A stretch of 64,000 bases of DNA. Source: Flavobacterium endophyticum (lineage in GTDB: Bacteria > Bacteroidota > Bacteroidia > Flavobacteriales > Flavobacteriaceae). The translations under genes were made by a program, and so were the position numbers. Each line of letters begins with the position of its first letter. Within the stretch, counting starts at the first letter, position 1. This document shows positions 43,802 to 52,631 of the stretch, in pieces. The notes under the pieces were generated by a model. It saw only the letters and a list, made by a program, of their open reading frames with translations, did not search any database and had not been told where the DNA came from. The stretch spans positions 1,375,927-1,439,926 of the forward strand of contig NZ_RBLC01000001.1 of assembly GCF_003634455.1 (NCBI RefSeq). Reading direction: 5' to 3'.

Positions 43802-44962
43802 ATGCTGAATTTCGAATTATACAATCCTACCAATCTAGTTTTTGGCAAAGGACAAATTGCAAAAATCTCTGACTTGCTACCCAAAGAAGCTAAAGTATTA
43901 ATTACGTATGGCGGCGGTAGCATTTTCAAAAATCGCGTCTACGATCAAGTCCGTAAAGCACTGCATGGCTTTGACGTAACGGAATTTGGTGGCATTGAAC
44001 CAAATCCTCGTTATGAAACGTTGATGAAAGCAGTGGAAATTATCCGTGAAAAGAAATTGGATTTTATTCTAGCTGTAGGCGGCGGTTCTGTAATTGACGG
44101 AACAAAATTCATATCGGCCGCTGTACAATTTGAAGGAAATCCGATGGATATCCTTCACAAAGGAATTCGAATCTTAGACAATGCCATTCCTTTCGGAACT
44201 GTTTTAACGCTTCCAGCTACGGCAAGCGAGATGAACTCTGGCGCTGTAATCACGATTAACGAAACACAGGAAAAATTGTCTTTTGGTGGCCCTGCCCTAT
44301 TTCCAAAATTTTCAATCTGCGATCCAGAAGTAGTTGCTTCATTACCAAAAAGACAAATCCAGAATGGTGTGGTCGATGCTTTTACGCACGTTTTTGAACA
44401 GTATCTTACATACCCGCACGATGCTTTATTACAAGACCGAATTTCTGAAGGAATCTTACAGACACTAACTGAAATTGGCCCAAAAGTGGTTGAAAATCCG
44501 ACAGATTATAAACTAGCTTCTAATTATATGTGGTGCTGTACAATGGCATTAAACGGACTCATCCAAAAAGGAGTTCCTACCGATTGGGCCACGCACATGA
44601 TCGGCCATGAACTGACCGCTTTGTTTGAAATCGACCATGCCAGAACTTTAGCGATTATTGGTCCAAATTTATATCGCGTGATGTTTGAGACTAAAAAGGA
44701 AAAGCTAGCACAATATGGAAAACGCGTTTGGAATATAACCGATGCAAGCGTTGAAGAAATGGCAACAGAAGCTATAGAAAAAACAGTTGATTTCTTCCAT
44801 ACCATGGGAATGCAGACCAAACTTTCAGAATACACACAAGATTATGAAAACACTGCCGATTTTGTAGTAAAACGTTTTGATGAAAGAGGTTGGAAGGCGC
44901 TCGGCGAAAAGAAAAACATTACGCTTGAAAAGGTAAAAATTATTGTAGAGCTAAGCTACTAG
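43802..44962 (+). CDS. Iron-containing alcohol dehydrogenase (YqhD/butanol dehydrogenase-like)
   Basis: This 386-residue enzyme contains GGGSVIDGTKFISAA, where the Asp selects NADPH-binding in YqhD-type proteins. DAFTHVFEQY and TDWATHMIGHEL plus ALFEIDHART supply the Asp/His ligands of the active-site metal. YqhD reduces short-chain aldehydes, including products of lipid peroxidation and methylglyoxal. It follows the DJ-1-like gene by 65 nt and ends at a clear terminator. A role in aldehyde detoxification with the upstream gene is plausible. Confidence 0.9.
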   Translation: MLNFELYNPTNLVFGKGQIAKISDLLPKEAKVLITYGGGSIFKNRVYDQVRKALHGFDVTEFGGIEPNPRYETLMKAVEIIREKKLDFILAVGGGSVIDGTKFISAAVQFEGNPMDILHKGIRILDNAIPFGTVLTLPATASEMNSGAVITINETQEKLSFGGPALFPKFSICDPEVVASLPKRQIQNGVVDAFTHVFEQYLTYPHDALLQDRISEGILQTLTEIGPKVVENPTDYKLASNYMWCCTMALNGLIQKGVPTDWATHMIGHELTALFEIDHARTLAIIGPNLYRVMFETKKEKLAQYGKRVWNITDASVEEMATEAIEKTVDFFHTMGMQTKLSEYTQDYENTADFVVKRFDERGWKALGEKKNITLEKVKIIVELSY

Positions 44963-44992
44963 TCATCTAAAATCAAAAGCATTTATTAAGTC

Positions 44993-45033
44993 AAAAGGCA
45001 CTCCTGAAAGTAATTTTCAAGAGTGCCTTTTTC
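44993..45033 (+). terminator. Terminator of the alcohol dehydrogenase gene
   Basis: An 11-bp stem (44993-45003 with 45021-45031) ends in a T-run, and the loop itself can pair further. The rest of the 328-nt gap to gpsA shows no gene beyond a 20-codon frame I do not trust. Confidence 0.88.
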
Positions 45034-45263
45034 AAAACACCAAAAACAAATCTTAACTAACTCAAATAATACGAGAGTGTATCATTTGTAACGTATATTG
45101 TAATCTAACCAACTCATATCAATAACGACAGTAGAAGGCTTGCATTGTATTGACAATCATAATTTTAAGTTAAATTTATACTGTTGCTCATTTTATGACG
45201 AAGCTTTCTGACAAAAAAGGCAATACTGCTACTGAATTAATTTCCTATTATCACTAATTTGAG

Positions 45264-45271
45264 TATTTTTG
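45264..45271 (+). promoter_or_regulatory. -7 promoter box of gpsA
   Basis: TATTTTTG is a perfect -7 box ending 19 nt before the ATG at 45291. A TTC, not TTG, lies at the -33 distance. Confidence 0.5.
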
Positions 45272-45290
45272 GGCAAACAAACGAAACAAA

Positions 45291-46286
45291 ATGAGTGAAC
45301 ATCCAAAATTTGCCGTGATTGGCGGTGGAAGCTGGGCAACAGCAATTGCAAAAATGCTTTGCGTCAATCTTGATGAGATTGCATGGTATATGAGAAACGA
45401 GAGTGCGATCGAGCATATCAAGGAATTCAAGCACAATCCGAATTACTTGAGTTCTGTTGAATTCGACATAAAAAAACTAAAGCTTACCAGCAACATAAAC
45501 GAAGCTGTAAAGTACGCCGACTATATCATTTTTGCTATTCCATCTGCATTCTTGAGTGGCGAATTGGACCATCTCACTGAAAGCTTAGACGGAAAAATTA
45601 TTTATTCTGCAATCAAAGGTATCGTCCCAGAAACTAGCCTGATTGTAGGAGAACATTTCCATGAAAAATATGATATCCCTTATGATAATATCGGCGTCAT
45701 CACTGGACCTTGCCACGCTGAAGAGGTTGCGATGGAGCGCCTTTCGTATCTGACAATTGCCTGCGGAGATTCTGACAAAGCTAAAATAATGGCTAAAAAC
45801 CTGAGCGGCAATTATATCAAGACCAAAATTTCTGATGATATTATCGGGACAGAATATGCCGCGATGTTAAAAAATATTTATGCCATAGCGGCCGGAATGG
45901 CGCATGGCTTAGGATATGGCGACAACTTCCAAGCACTGTTAATGAGCAATGCCATACGCGAGATGAAAAAATTCATCCGAAAAGTCCACAAGATGAAACG
46001 AAACATCAACGATTCGGCTTATCTTGGTGACTTATTAGTTACCGGGTATTCTATATTTTCTAGAAATAGGATGTTCGGAAATATGATCGGAAAAGGCTAT
46101 ACCGTAAAATCTGCCATGATGGAAATGAGCATGGTTGCCGAAGGATATTATGCAACAAATAGCGCTTACAAACTCAATGAGGAATTCGGCGCGAAGACTC
46201 CTATCATTAATGCAGTCTACAGTATTTTATACGAAGGAAAAGAACCGAAAAAGGTATTCAAAAAACTGACCGAAAAACTTAATTAA
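45291..46286 (+). CDS. gpsA: NAD(P)H-dependent glycerol-3-phosphate dehydrogenase
   Basis: This 331-residue cytosolic enzyme makes sn-glycerol 3-phosphate from dihydroxyacetone phosphate for phospholipid synthesis. The nucleotide loop is FAVIGGGSWATAIAKML at residues 7-23, and the active-site stretch SAIKGIVPET contains the conserved Lys. The C-terminal helical domain starts GTEYAAMLKNIYAIAAGMA. The length is typical. TerC follows after 8 nt, in the same operon. Confidence 0.95.
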   Translation: MSEHPKFAVIGGGSWATAIAKMLCVNLDEIAWYMRNESAIEHIKEFKHNPNYLSSVEFDIKKLKLTSNINEAVKYADYIIFAIPSAFLSGELDHLTESLDGKIIYSAIKGIVPETSLIVGEHFHEKYDIPYDNIGVITGPCHAEEVAMERLSYLTIACGDSDKAKIMAKNLSGNYIKTKISDDIIGTEYAAMLKNIYAIAAGMAHGLGYGDNFQALLMSNAIREMKKFIRKVHKMKRNINDSAYLGDLLVTGYSIFSRNRMFGNMIGKGYTVKSAMMEMSMVAEGYYATNSAYKLNEEFGAKTPIINAVYSILYEGKEPKKVFKKLTEKLN

Positions 46287-46294
46287 TCGAGACC

Positions 46295-47293
46295 ATGCAA
46301 AATAATCATGTCGACCATCTGATCAACCATCCTGGAATCCTGGCAGGATTTTCAATCCTGATTATCATTATGTTGTTGCTAGACTTAGGTGTCTTCAACA
46401 AAAACAGCCATGTCGTTTCTAACAAAGAAGCGGCTACTTGGTCGATTGTATGGATTTCGCTTGCGATGGCTTTTAGCGGCGTGATTTATTATTTGATGGG
46501 AATGGAGCAGTTTACTCAGTTCCAATCGGCTTATTGGATAGAAAAAGCGCTTTCTGTAGACAATCTCTTCGTTTTTATTTTGGTCTTCGGCTTCTTTAAT
46601 GTGCCAAAGCATTTGCATCATAAAGTTTTATTTTGGGGAATTATAGGAGCCTTGGTATTCCGAGCCATTTTTATATTCTCTGGAGTAGAGTTGATCAACA
46701 TGACCTATCTTCCTGAAATGCAACTTTTTGGAAAGATGGTCAGCATCAATGTCATCTTATCCATTTTTGGGTTCTTCTTGATTTTTGCCGGATTCAAATC
46801 TTGGTTTTCAAAAGAAGATGATGATGAGAACAAAGATTTCACAAAAAGCCCAGGCGCCAAATTGGTACATCGTTTCTTCAAAGTATCAGAAAATTATGAT
46901 GGCGACAAGTTTTTTACAATAAAAAATGGTGTGAAGATGGCGACACCACTTTTGGTTGTCGTTGCTGTTATCGAATTTACCGATTTGATTTTTGCCGTCG
47001 ACTCCATCCCAGCTATTTTCGCTATCGCTCCAAATGACCCATTCATTCTCTATACTTCTAATATTTTTGCAATTTTAGGACTAAGAGCCTTATATTTTCT
47101 ACTGGCCAATTTTATGTACATGTTCAGCAGGCTAAAATACGGACTGGCAGTTATCCTTGCTTTTATCGGCGTAAAAATGCTTATCCAGCCTTTTTATCAC
47201 ATCTCTTCACCAGCCTCGCTGACAGTTGTAGGAAGCGTCTTGATCTTATCTGTAATGGCTTCTTTGGCCTTTCCAGTAAAAGAAGAAAAATAG
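46295..47293 (+). CDS. TerC-family membrane protein
   Basis: This 332-residue integral membrane protein has about nine hydrophobic segments. It carries the TerC/Alx signatures SVDNLFVFILVFGFF and FTDLIFAVDSIPAIFAI, whose acidic residues bind metal ions. TerC proteins are proposed Mn2+ exporters, some of them loading metals onto exported enzymes; tellurite resistance gave the name. It shares a transcript with gpsA upstream. The ankyrin genes follow after 81 nt. Confidence 0.92.
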   Translation: MQNNHVDHLINHPGILAGFSILIIIMLLLDLGVFNKNSHVVSNKEAATWSIVWISLAMAFSGVIYYLMGMEQFTQFQSAYWIEKALSVDNLFVFILVFGFFNVPKHLHHKVLFWGIIGALVFRAIFIFSGVELINMTYLPEMQLFGKMVSINVILSIFGFFLIFAGFKSWFSKEDDDENKDFTKSPGAKLVHRFFKVSENYDGDKFFTIKNGVKMATPLLVVVAVIEFTDLIFAVDSIPAIFAIAPNDPFILYTSNIFAILGLRALYFLLANFMYMFSRLKYGLAVILAFIGVKMLIQPFYHISSPASLTVVGSVLILSVMASLAFPVKEEK

Positions 47294-47374
47294 TCAATTT
47301 GTGAAAATAAAGTGAAAGTCTACGGATTGTGTTATTATTTTTTGTAACTATGAAGAATAATAACCATTCAATCT

Positions 47375-48544
47375 ATGTTAGAACAACTTTTAGCCTCAGG
47401 AAAATATTCTGAAGTTTTGGACCATCTCGCGAATGGAGAAAAACTTCCCACCACTCTAAACGAATACAATAAGTCGAATATCTTCGATCGACTATTTCAA
47501 GAAAAACAATTCGAAATTATCCGGCTTTTTTTAGAAAACAAAGTCATTGAAACCGATGTTTATGAATTCGACAGCTTTGATAAAAGTATTTTTCAAAGCG
47601 TCACAAGAGGTTTGCAGAAAGACGAGGATTCGATTGCTTTTTTTAGAAAATTTATCTCAAACTTTGAAAATATAAATGATGAGGTCGCCGCAAAAACATT
47701 ACTTGGATATTTCTTCGAAAGAGGTGCCAGTATCGAAAGCATCAAGGTATTAGTTGAAGCAGGATGCAATGTAAATTTTAAAAATAATGCCGAAGAAAGC
47801 TTCCTCCATCAAGTCATAAAGACGAACCTGATGAAACCTCAGCTTTCTTTGTCCTACCTCGAATATCTAATTGAAGAAGGCTTGGATGTGAATGCGCAAG
47901 ATATCGTTAAAAAAACGCCATTAATCACGGCTATAGAATTCAATAGGAATGACTATCTCGACCTTCTTCTCCAAAATGGTGCAAATCCAAATGATGTAGA
48001 TAAAAACGGAAATTCTGCTTTTTTCTATGCTGTTGCTCATAAACTAGATGTAAGATTGTACGATCAGCTTCGCAATTTCGACACACCTCAATTTGATATG
48101 CTTAACAAAGACCAAGTGGCGTTATTGTTTGAATACGTTAGGATGATGTATGATACTTCTGAAAGAAGCCTGGAGCTATTGCGGAAGCTAATTGAAGATG
48201 GTGCCGATATATATCAGACTAGCCTCTATTATAGCCAAGACACCACCCCAATTGATTTAATTGCCGAAAAGAAGGTAGAAGTGCTTCAAACTATTTTGGA
48301 TACTGGAGCAATCGATATCAATCGCCAAGACGATAGTGGCAATACCCTTTTGCATAAAATCTGCGCCTATAACGTCAATTACGAGGCTGAAAAAGCAAAG
48401 GACACTTACAGAAAAGCAAAACTCTTGATTGAAAACGGAGCCGATATTTCCATCACAAACAATCAAGACCAAACTGCGCTTCATCTGGCATCTGATGATA
48501 ATTTGAAAATAAAAACCGTAGAGTTGCTGATGAAGCAGTCTTAA
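47375..48544 (+). CDS. Ankyrin-repeat protein
   Basis: This 389-residue protein has no signal peptide. The N-terminal 110 residues are divergent helical pairs and the remainder forms about seven ankyrin units with the typical LLLQNGANPNDVDKNGNSAFFYA and LLIENGADISITNNQDQTALHLA forms. Ankyrin arrays bind other proteins, and the partner is unknown. The second ankyrin gene starts 18 nt later, so they are cotranscribed. Confidence 0.9.
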   Translation: MLEQLLASGKYSEVLDHLANGEKLPTTLNEYNKSNIFDRLFQEKQFEIIRLFLENKVIETDVYEFDSFDKSIFQSVTRGLQKDEDSIAFFRKFISNFENINDEVAAKTLLGYFFERGASIESIKVLVEAGCNVNFKNNAEESFLHQVIKTNLMKPQLSLSYLEYLIEEGLDVNAQDIVKKTPLITAIEFNRNDYLDLLLQNGANPNDVDKNGNSAFFYAVAHKLDVRLYDQLRNFDTPQFDMLNKDQVALLFEYVRMMYDTSERSLELLRKLIEDGADIYQTSLYYSQDTTPIDLIAEKKVEVLQTILDTGAIDINRQDDSGNTLLHKICAYNVNYEAEKAKDTYRKAKLLIENGADISITNNQDQTALHLASDDNLKIKTVELLMKQS

Positions 48545-48562
48545 TCCAGAAAAAGAAAACTT

Positions 48563-49900
48563 ATGTCAATGTCATTCATCATCGCCTGCGAAGGCGGAAA
48601 AAGAAAAATAGCCGAACTTTTATTAGCCAACAAAGAAGTAGATGTTACTTACACGGATGAAAAGGGCCGAACAGCCTTGCATTATGCAGCACATCATGGC
48701 TATCTTGATTTGGTACAAATGCTCATTGAGGAAGGAGCCGATATCGATTATGAAGATCATGCCGGAGAAACGCCTTTCTATTTTGCCTGCCTTCAAAAAC
48801 AGAAGCAGACCGCCTTATTTTTATTTGAAAAAGGAGCCAAGACAAGCATCAAAGATTTAAAAGGGAATAGCCTCTTGCATCTAACCGCACTGACTGGACA
48901 GATTGAAATTCTTGAAAAACTGCTGGAACAAGGACTGAATGCAGATGTAGAAAATAATGAAGCTGAAACACCATTGCTCCTTGCAGCAAGTTGGAGAAAT
49001 GCCGCAATCGTCAAAAAATTATTGGAAAACGGAGCAGATATCAACACGACCAACAAGCAAGGCAACTCGCCATTGCTATTTGCCGTAAAATCTAAAAACC
49101 AGCCTATGGTTGAGCTCTTGCTGGAAAATGGTGCCAATATCAACCATGTGAACCATTTGGGGGAAAGTGCTTTGCTTTTAGCCTGTTATGATAGCAATCG
49201 AATGCTGACCAAGCTTTTAACAGAAAAAGGAGCTGATCTTTTTGTTTCTTCTAAAAATGGCTTATCGCCAATCTGGTATGCCTGTGCCAACAACCAAAAA
49301 GAAATCGTCGAGCTTTTTATTGAAAATGGTGTTGATGTCAATTATTCGAAACCTGTCACTGGGAACGAAACCTCGATGTATTCTTATTTGGATTGGGTAG
49401 AAACGGCAGACAGTCTTAGCGTTTCAAGCAGTTTCTCTCTCGACACTACTTATGGCTACGGTGGCGAAAGCCTGCTGCACGTTGCGGCGAAAAGCGGCCA
49501 TGTAAGCATGGTAAAATTACTTTTAGACAAAGGTGCCACTATCAATATTCAGGATGAAAGCGGTAATACTGTCTTGCATTATGCTTCAGCGAATGGTAAA
49601 AAAGACATGGTAAAGTTACTGCTAGAAAAAGGGGCCGATGCTTCTGTAGTCAATGCAAAAGAACAGAAGGCTATCGACTATTCTAACATTAAAGGATATA
49701 ATGAAATCACAGAGTTATTGCTCAAGTTCAGTCCGTCGAATACTGTAAATCCTGCGGTTGCAAAAACAGAAACTGTTGTTCCGCCTGCAGATATGGCTTC
49801 CAAAAAACAAGCTTTGCTAGACTTAAAAGAATTATTGGATGCAGGAATTTTGTCACAAGAAGAATTTGATCAAGAAAAAAGCAAGATCTTAAAAGGATAA
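48563..49900 (+). CDS. Ankyrin-repeat protein with C-terminal SHOCT-like tail
   Basis: This 445-residue cytosolic protein has about eleven ankyrin units in the first 390 residues (for example GRTALHYAAHHGYLDLVQML and GNTVLHYASANGKKDMVKLL). A linker rich in Val and Pro follows. The last 33 residues, KKQALLDLKELLDAGILSQE and on to KSKILKG, match the SHOCT motif, often an oligomerisation tail. It is cotranscribed with the other ankyrin gene and converges on the next gene with adjoining stops. Confidence 0.9.
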   Translation: MSMSFIIACEGGKRKIAELLLANKEVDVTYTDEKGRTALHYAAHHGYLDLVQMLIEEGADIDYEDHAGETPFYFACLQKQKQTALFLFEKGAKTSIKDLKGNSLLHLTALTGQIEILEKLLEQGLNADVENNEAETPLLLAASWRNAAIVKKLLENGADINTTNKQGNSPLLFAVKSKNQPMVELLLENGANINHVNHLGESALLLACYDSNRMLTKLLTEKGADLFVSSKNGLSPIWYACANNQKEIVELFIENGVDVNYSKPVTGNETSMYSYLDWVETADSLSVSSSFSLDTTYGYGGESLLHVAAKSGHVSMVKLLLDKGATINIQDESGNTVLHYASANGKKDMVKLLLEKGADASVVNAKEQKAIDYSNIKGYNEITELLLKFSPSNTVNPAVAKTETVVPPADMASKKQALLDLKELLDAGILSQEEFDQEKSKILKG

Positions 49901-50308
49901 TTATCGCACGATAACGCCATTTACGAATAGAATCGGCACTTCTTCTGTAGCTCGTTCATTTATCGTATTGGTGCGGAACGTAAATTTTTTATCGTATAAT
50001 GTATTTCCTATGAAATAGGTAACCATGAACTCGTTATTAAGCGCTAAGACGCTTTTTTCGACCATTTCTACCTTTACGACAGAAACAGCTGGAACTTTCA
50101 TAAAAGCGTGGCGTAAAAGCGATGTTTTTTTCATCTCGCCATCTATGGTTCCGAAAGCTTTTGAAACCACCATGACGCTGTCCAGATCAAAATCGCTGTC
50201 ATTGACCAGATAGACATACCAAACGTTTTCCATAAAGTCGTCGTTCCATTCTTGAACGGCGGCCATAAAAACGTTTTCTACTTTTGGAACGATAATATCT
50301 TTTTTCAT
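49901..50308 (-). CDS. Conserved hypothetical protein, 135 residues
   Basis: This beta-rich soluble protein (KVENVFMAAVQEWNDDFMENVW..., then WYVYLVNDSDFDL and KKTSLLRHAFMKVPA) has no signal peptide or known motif. I have the impression that similar proteins are common in Flavobacteriaceae, without known function. Its stop abuts the ankyrin gene stop. It lies downstream of pheS on the same strand, but the 88-nt gap between them contains an inverted repeat. Confidence 0.75.
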   Translation of the reverse strand: MKKDIIVPKVENVFMAAVQEWNDDFMENVWYVYLVNDSDFDLDSVMVVSKAFGTIDGEMKKTSLLRHAFMKVPAVSVVKVEMVEKSVLALNNEFMVTYFIGNTLYDKKFTFRTNTINERATEEVPILFVNGVIVR

Positions 50309-50328
50309 AATAAGAAGTGGGAAAGTGA

Positions 50329-50391
50329 GAAAGTCAAAGGTCGAAAGTTCTTGCTTTAAACAATTTCTTTACAACTTTTGACTTTCAACTT
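50329..50391. repeat. Imperfect inverted repeat upstream of the hypothetical gene
   Basis: The arms 50329-50349 and 50372-50391 consist of GAAAGT/CTTTGAC-like units in opposite orientation with several mismatches. It fills most of the gap between pheS and the 135-residue gene. There is no clean T-run. Confidence 0.5.
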
Positions 50392-50396
50392 TATGA

Positions 50397-51416
50397 TTAA
50401 ATAGAAGATTTGAACTGTTCTAAGAATCGTACGTCATTTTCATAAAACATCCTGATGTCGCCAATCTGGTGCAACAGCATCGCAATTCTCTCGACACCCA
50501 TACCAAAAGCAAAACCTGTAAATTCATCAGCATTAATACCGCAGTTTTTCAAAACATTTGGATCTACCATACCGCAACCGCCGATTTCTAACCAACCGGT
50601 TCCTTTGGTAATTCTATAATCCGTTTCGGTTTTTAATCCCCAATAAATATCAATCTCGGCGCTTGGTTCCGTGAATGGAAAGTACGAAGGGCGTAGTCGA
50701 ATTTTCGACTTACCGAACATTTCTTTCGTGAAATATAAAAGCGTCTGCTTCAAATCGGCAAACGAAACATCTTTGTCAATGTACAATCCTTCTACTTGAT
50801 GGAAAATACAGTGAGAACGTGAAGAAACGGCTTCATTTCTAAAAACACGCCCAGGAGAAATAGTCCGGATTGGCGGCTTGTTTTCTTCCATATAGCGAAC
50901 CTGAACCGACGATGTATGGGTTCTCAAAAGAATATCTGGATTCGTCTGGATAAAAAACGTATCCTGCATGTCTCTAGCCGGATGGTATTCCGGAAGATTC
51001 AATGCCGTGAAATTATGCCAGTCGTCTTCAATTTCTGGACCTTCAGACACATTAAAACCAATGTTTGAGAAGATATCGATAATCTGGTTTTTGACTAAAG
51101 AAATAGGATGGCGCGAACCAATTTTCAATGGTTCTGCCGGACGTGTCAAATCGCCATAGACTCCTACAGTTTCTTCTTTGCTTTCAAGTAATTCTTGAAT
51201 TGCTTTGACTTTTTCTTCAGCAGTATTCTTCAGCTGGTTGATCACCTGTCCGAATTCTTTTTTCTGTTCGTTTGGAACACTTTTGAATGCGGCAAAAAAA
51301 TCTTTCAAAAGCCCTTTGCTTCCTAAGAACTTAATCCTAAATGCTTCAAGTTCTTCTTTATTTTGGGTTTGAAACGCTTCTGCTTCGCCAATATATTCTT
51401 TAATCTTGTCTATCAT
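50397..51416 (-). CDS. pheS: Phenylalanyl-tRNA synthetase alpha subunit
   Basis: This 339-residue class II synthetase subunit acts with PheT, which is not in the window. The N-terminal coiled-coil spans about residues 1-85. Motif 2 lies in RVFRNEAVSSRSHCIFHQVEG and motif 3 in FTGFAFGMGVERIAML. I start at ATG 51416 because a -7 box lies at 51435-51442. Confidence 0.96.
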   Translation of the reverse strand: MIDKIKEYIGEAEAFQTQNKEELEAFRIKFLGSKGLLKDFFAAFKSVPNEQKKEFGQVINQLKNTAEEKVKAIQELLESKEETVGVYGDLTRPAEPLKIGSRHPISLVKNQIIDIFSNIGFNVSEGPEIEDDWHNFTALNLPEYHPARDMQDTFFIQTNPDILLRTHTSSVQVRYMEENKPPIRTISPGRVFRNEAVSSRSHCIFHQVEGLYIDKDVSFADLKQTLLYFTKEMFGKSKIRLRPSYFPFTEPSAEIDIYWGLKTETDYRITKGTGWLEIGGCGMVDPNVLKNCGINADEFTGFAFGMGVERIAMLLHQIGDIRMFYENDVRFLEQFKSSI

Positions 51417-51434
51417 CTTCTTTTGGTAAAGGTG

Positions 51435-51442
51435 CAAATTTA
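51435..51442 (-). promoter_or_regulatory. -7 promoter box of pheS
   Basis: The minus strand reads TAAATTTG, a perfect -7 box. It lies 19 nt upstream of the ATG at 51416. Confidence 0.5.
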
Positions 51443-51512
51443 CTATTTTTCGTTGAAAATCGGCAGTTTTCAGCAGTTTTCAATCGGTATATTCTTTCTG
51501 AAATCTAAAATT

Positions 51513-51869
51513 TTAATCAATAACTTCTCTTTCCAGAAAATAATTGACAATCGCTTCTTTCATCAGCACCGATTGTTCGCCCGCTTTCAACGGAGGCAAT
51601 TCTTCTTTTACTTTATAATGTGGCCATCCCTCGCTGTCAAAATAATCGAATTCGTAGAATCCGTAAGGCTCAAGCAGACGACAAATTGCGATATGCATCA
51701 AGTTTACTTTCTCGTCTTTTTTGAATTTTTGATGAACTTTTCCAAGTTCTTGGACACCGATCAAATAAATGATAGAATCCAGATCCAGCACATCACCTTC
51801 GGCAAATTGCTTGGATAAAAGGGTTACGAGCTTTTCCCATCGCTCTTTTAATTGTATATCTCTAGACAT
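51513..51869 (-). CDS. Conserved hypothetical protein, 118 residues
   Basis: From ATG 51869 the protein begins MSRDIQLKERWEKLVTLLSK and contains LDLDSIIYLIGVQELGKVHQ and a FYEFDYFDSEGWPHY segment. It is helical and acidic, without signal peptide or motif I can name. The upstream -7 box (51936-51943) supports this start. It lies 96 nt upstream of the pheS start on the same strand and is divergent from cvpA. Confidence 0.75.
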   Translation of the reverse strand: MSRDIQLKERWEKLVTLLSKQFAEGDVLDLDSIIYLIGVQELGKVHQKFKKDEKVNLMHIAICRLLEPYGFYEFDYFDSEGWPHYKVKEELPPLKAGEQSVLMKEAIVNYFLEREVID

Positions 51870-51935
51870 GTGAAATTTAGATTTTTGGTTTATGATTTTG
51901 GAAATTTCCATTCCATAAACGATAAAATTAGTCTG

Positions 51936-51943
51936 CAAAGATA
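51936..51943 (-). promoter_or_regulatory. -7 promoter box of the 118-residue protein gene
   Basis: The minus strand reads TATCTTTG, a perfect -7 box. It lies 67 nt upstream of the ATG at 51869, inside the divergent intergenic region shared with cvpA. Confidence 0.5.
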
Positions 51944-52004
51944 CGTTGTTGAATTTTGTTTTTCTATGCAAAGTCGACTATCTTGGCTGCTTACTATTTT
52001 CTTG

Positions 52005-52505
52005 ATGGGATTTTTAGATATTATTTTAGGTGTATTTTTAGTTTATGGACTAGTTCGTGGCCTTTGGAACGGTCTTTTTGTAGAATTTGCTTCTTTGGTT
52101 TCGCTGCTTTTAGGAATTTATATTGCAATAAAATTTTCTTTCCTTACCGCAGATTTTCTTTCAGATCTATTTTCTTGGAATCCAAAAACCATTGCTATCT
52201 GGGCTTTTATATTGACATTTATCGGAGTCGTCTTGGGCGTTTCGTTATTGGCAAAATTTTTTACTTCGATTGCCAATTTTGCAAGCTTGGGATTGCTGAA
52301 TAAAATTGCGGGAGGAATTTTCGGCGTCTTGAAAATGTGCCTTATCTTAAGTTTTGCTTTGGCTTTGTTCCAAAAAATCAATTTCAACCATACGTTTGCT
52401 GAAAAGAAAACGCTAGATGATTCGCTATTTTATAACTCTATTTTAAAAATTTCAGAGTTTGTCTTTCCTGTTTTTGAGGAATGGTTTGATGAGTTGAAGA
52501 AATAA
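52005..52505 (+). CDS. CvpA-family membrane protein
   Basis: From ATG 52005 this 166-residue protein begins MGFLDIILGVFLVYGLVRG and shows four hydrophobic segments with a GLWNGLFVEF start, the CvpA/colicin-V-production-type layout. In E. coli CvpA is needed for colicin V export and envelope integrity; its role here is unknown. It is divergent from the 118-residue protein gene and ends in an inverted-repeat region facing batE. Confidence 0.85.
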   Translation: MGFLDIILGVFLVYGLVRGLWNGLFVEFASLVSLLLGIYIAIKFSFLTADFLSDLFSWNPKTIAIWAFILTFIGVVLGVSLLAKFFTSIANFASLGLLNKIAGGIFGVLKMCLILSFALALFQKINFNHTFAEKKTLDDSLFYNSILKISEFVFPVFEEWFDELKK

Positions 52506-52507
52506 AT

Positions 52508-52619
52508 TTATGATTTTAGATTTCTGAGCTTAGACTGATGAAACCCGTTATCTCTAAAAGATAGCGAATTTTTGATTTTTGATTGCGAGCTCCAGACTCA
52601 AATCATAAATCTAAAATCA
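52508..52619. repeat. Intergenic repeat with 13-bp inverted arms and a copy of a dispersed 20-mer
   Basis: The arms 52511-52523 and 52607-52619 are exact reverse complements. The first 20 bp (52508-52527) recur identically at 438-457 upstream of hmgA. It fills the gap between the convergent cvpA and batE genes. No T-run suitable for a terminator is seen. Confidence 0.65.
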
Positions 52620-52631
52620 CAAATTCCAAAT

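Noticed and set aside
45192-45257. 20-codon frame upstream of gpsA
   Set aside because: Too short, no promoter or recognisable sequence, and in a plain AT-rich gap.
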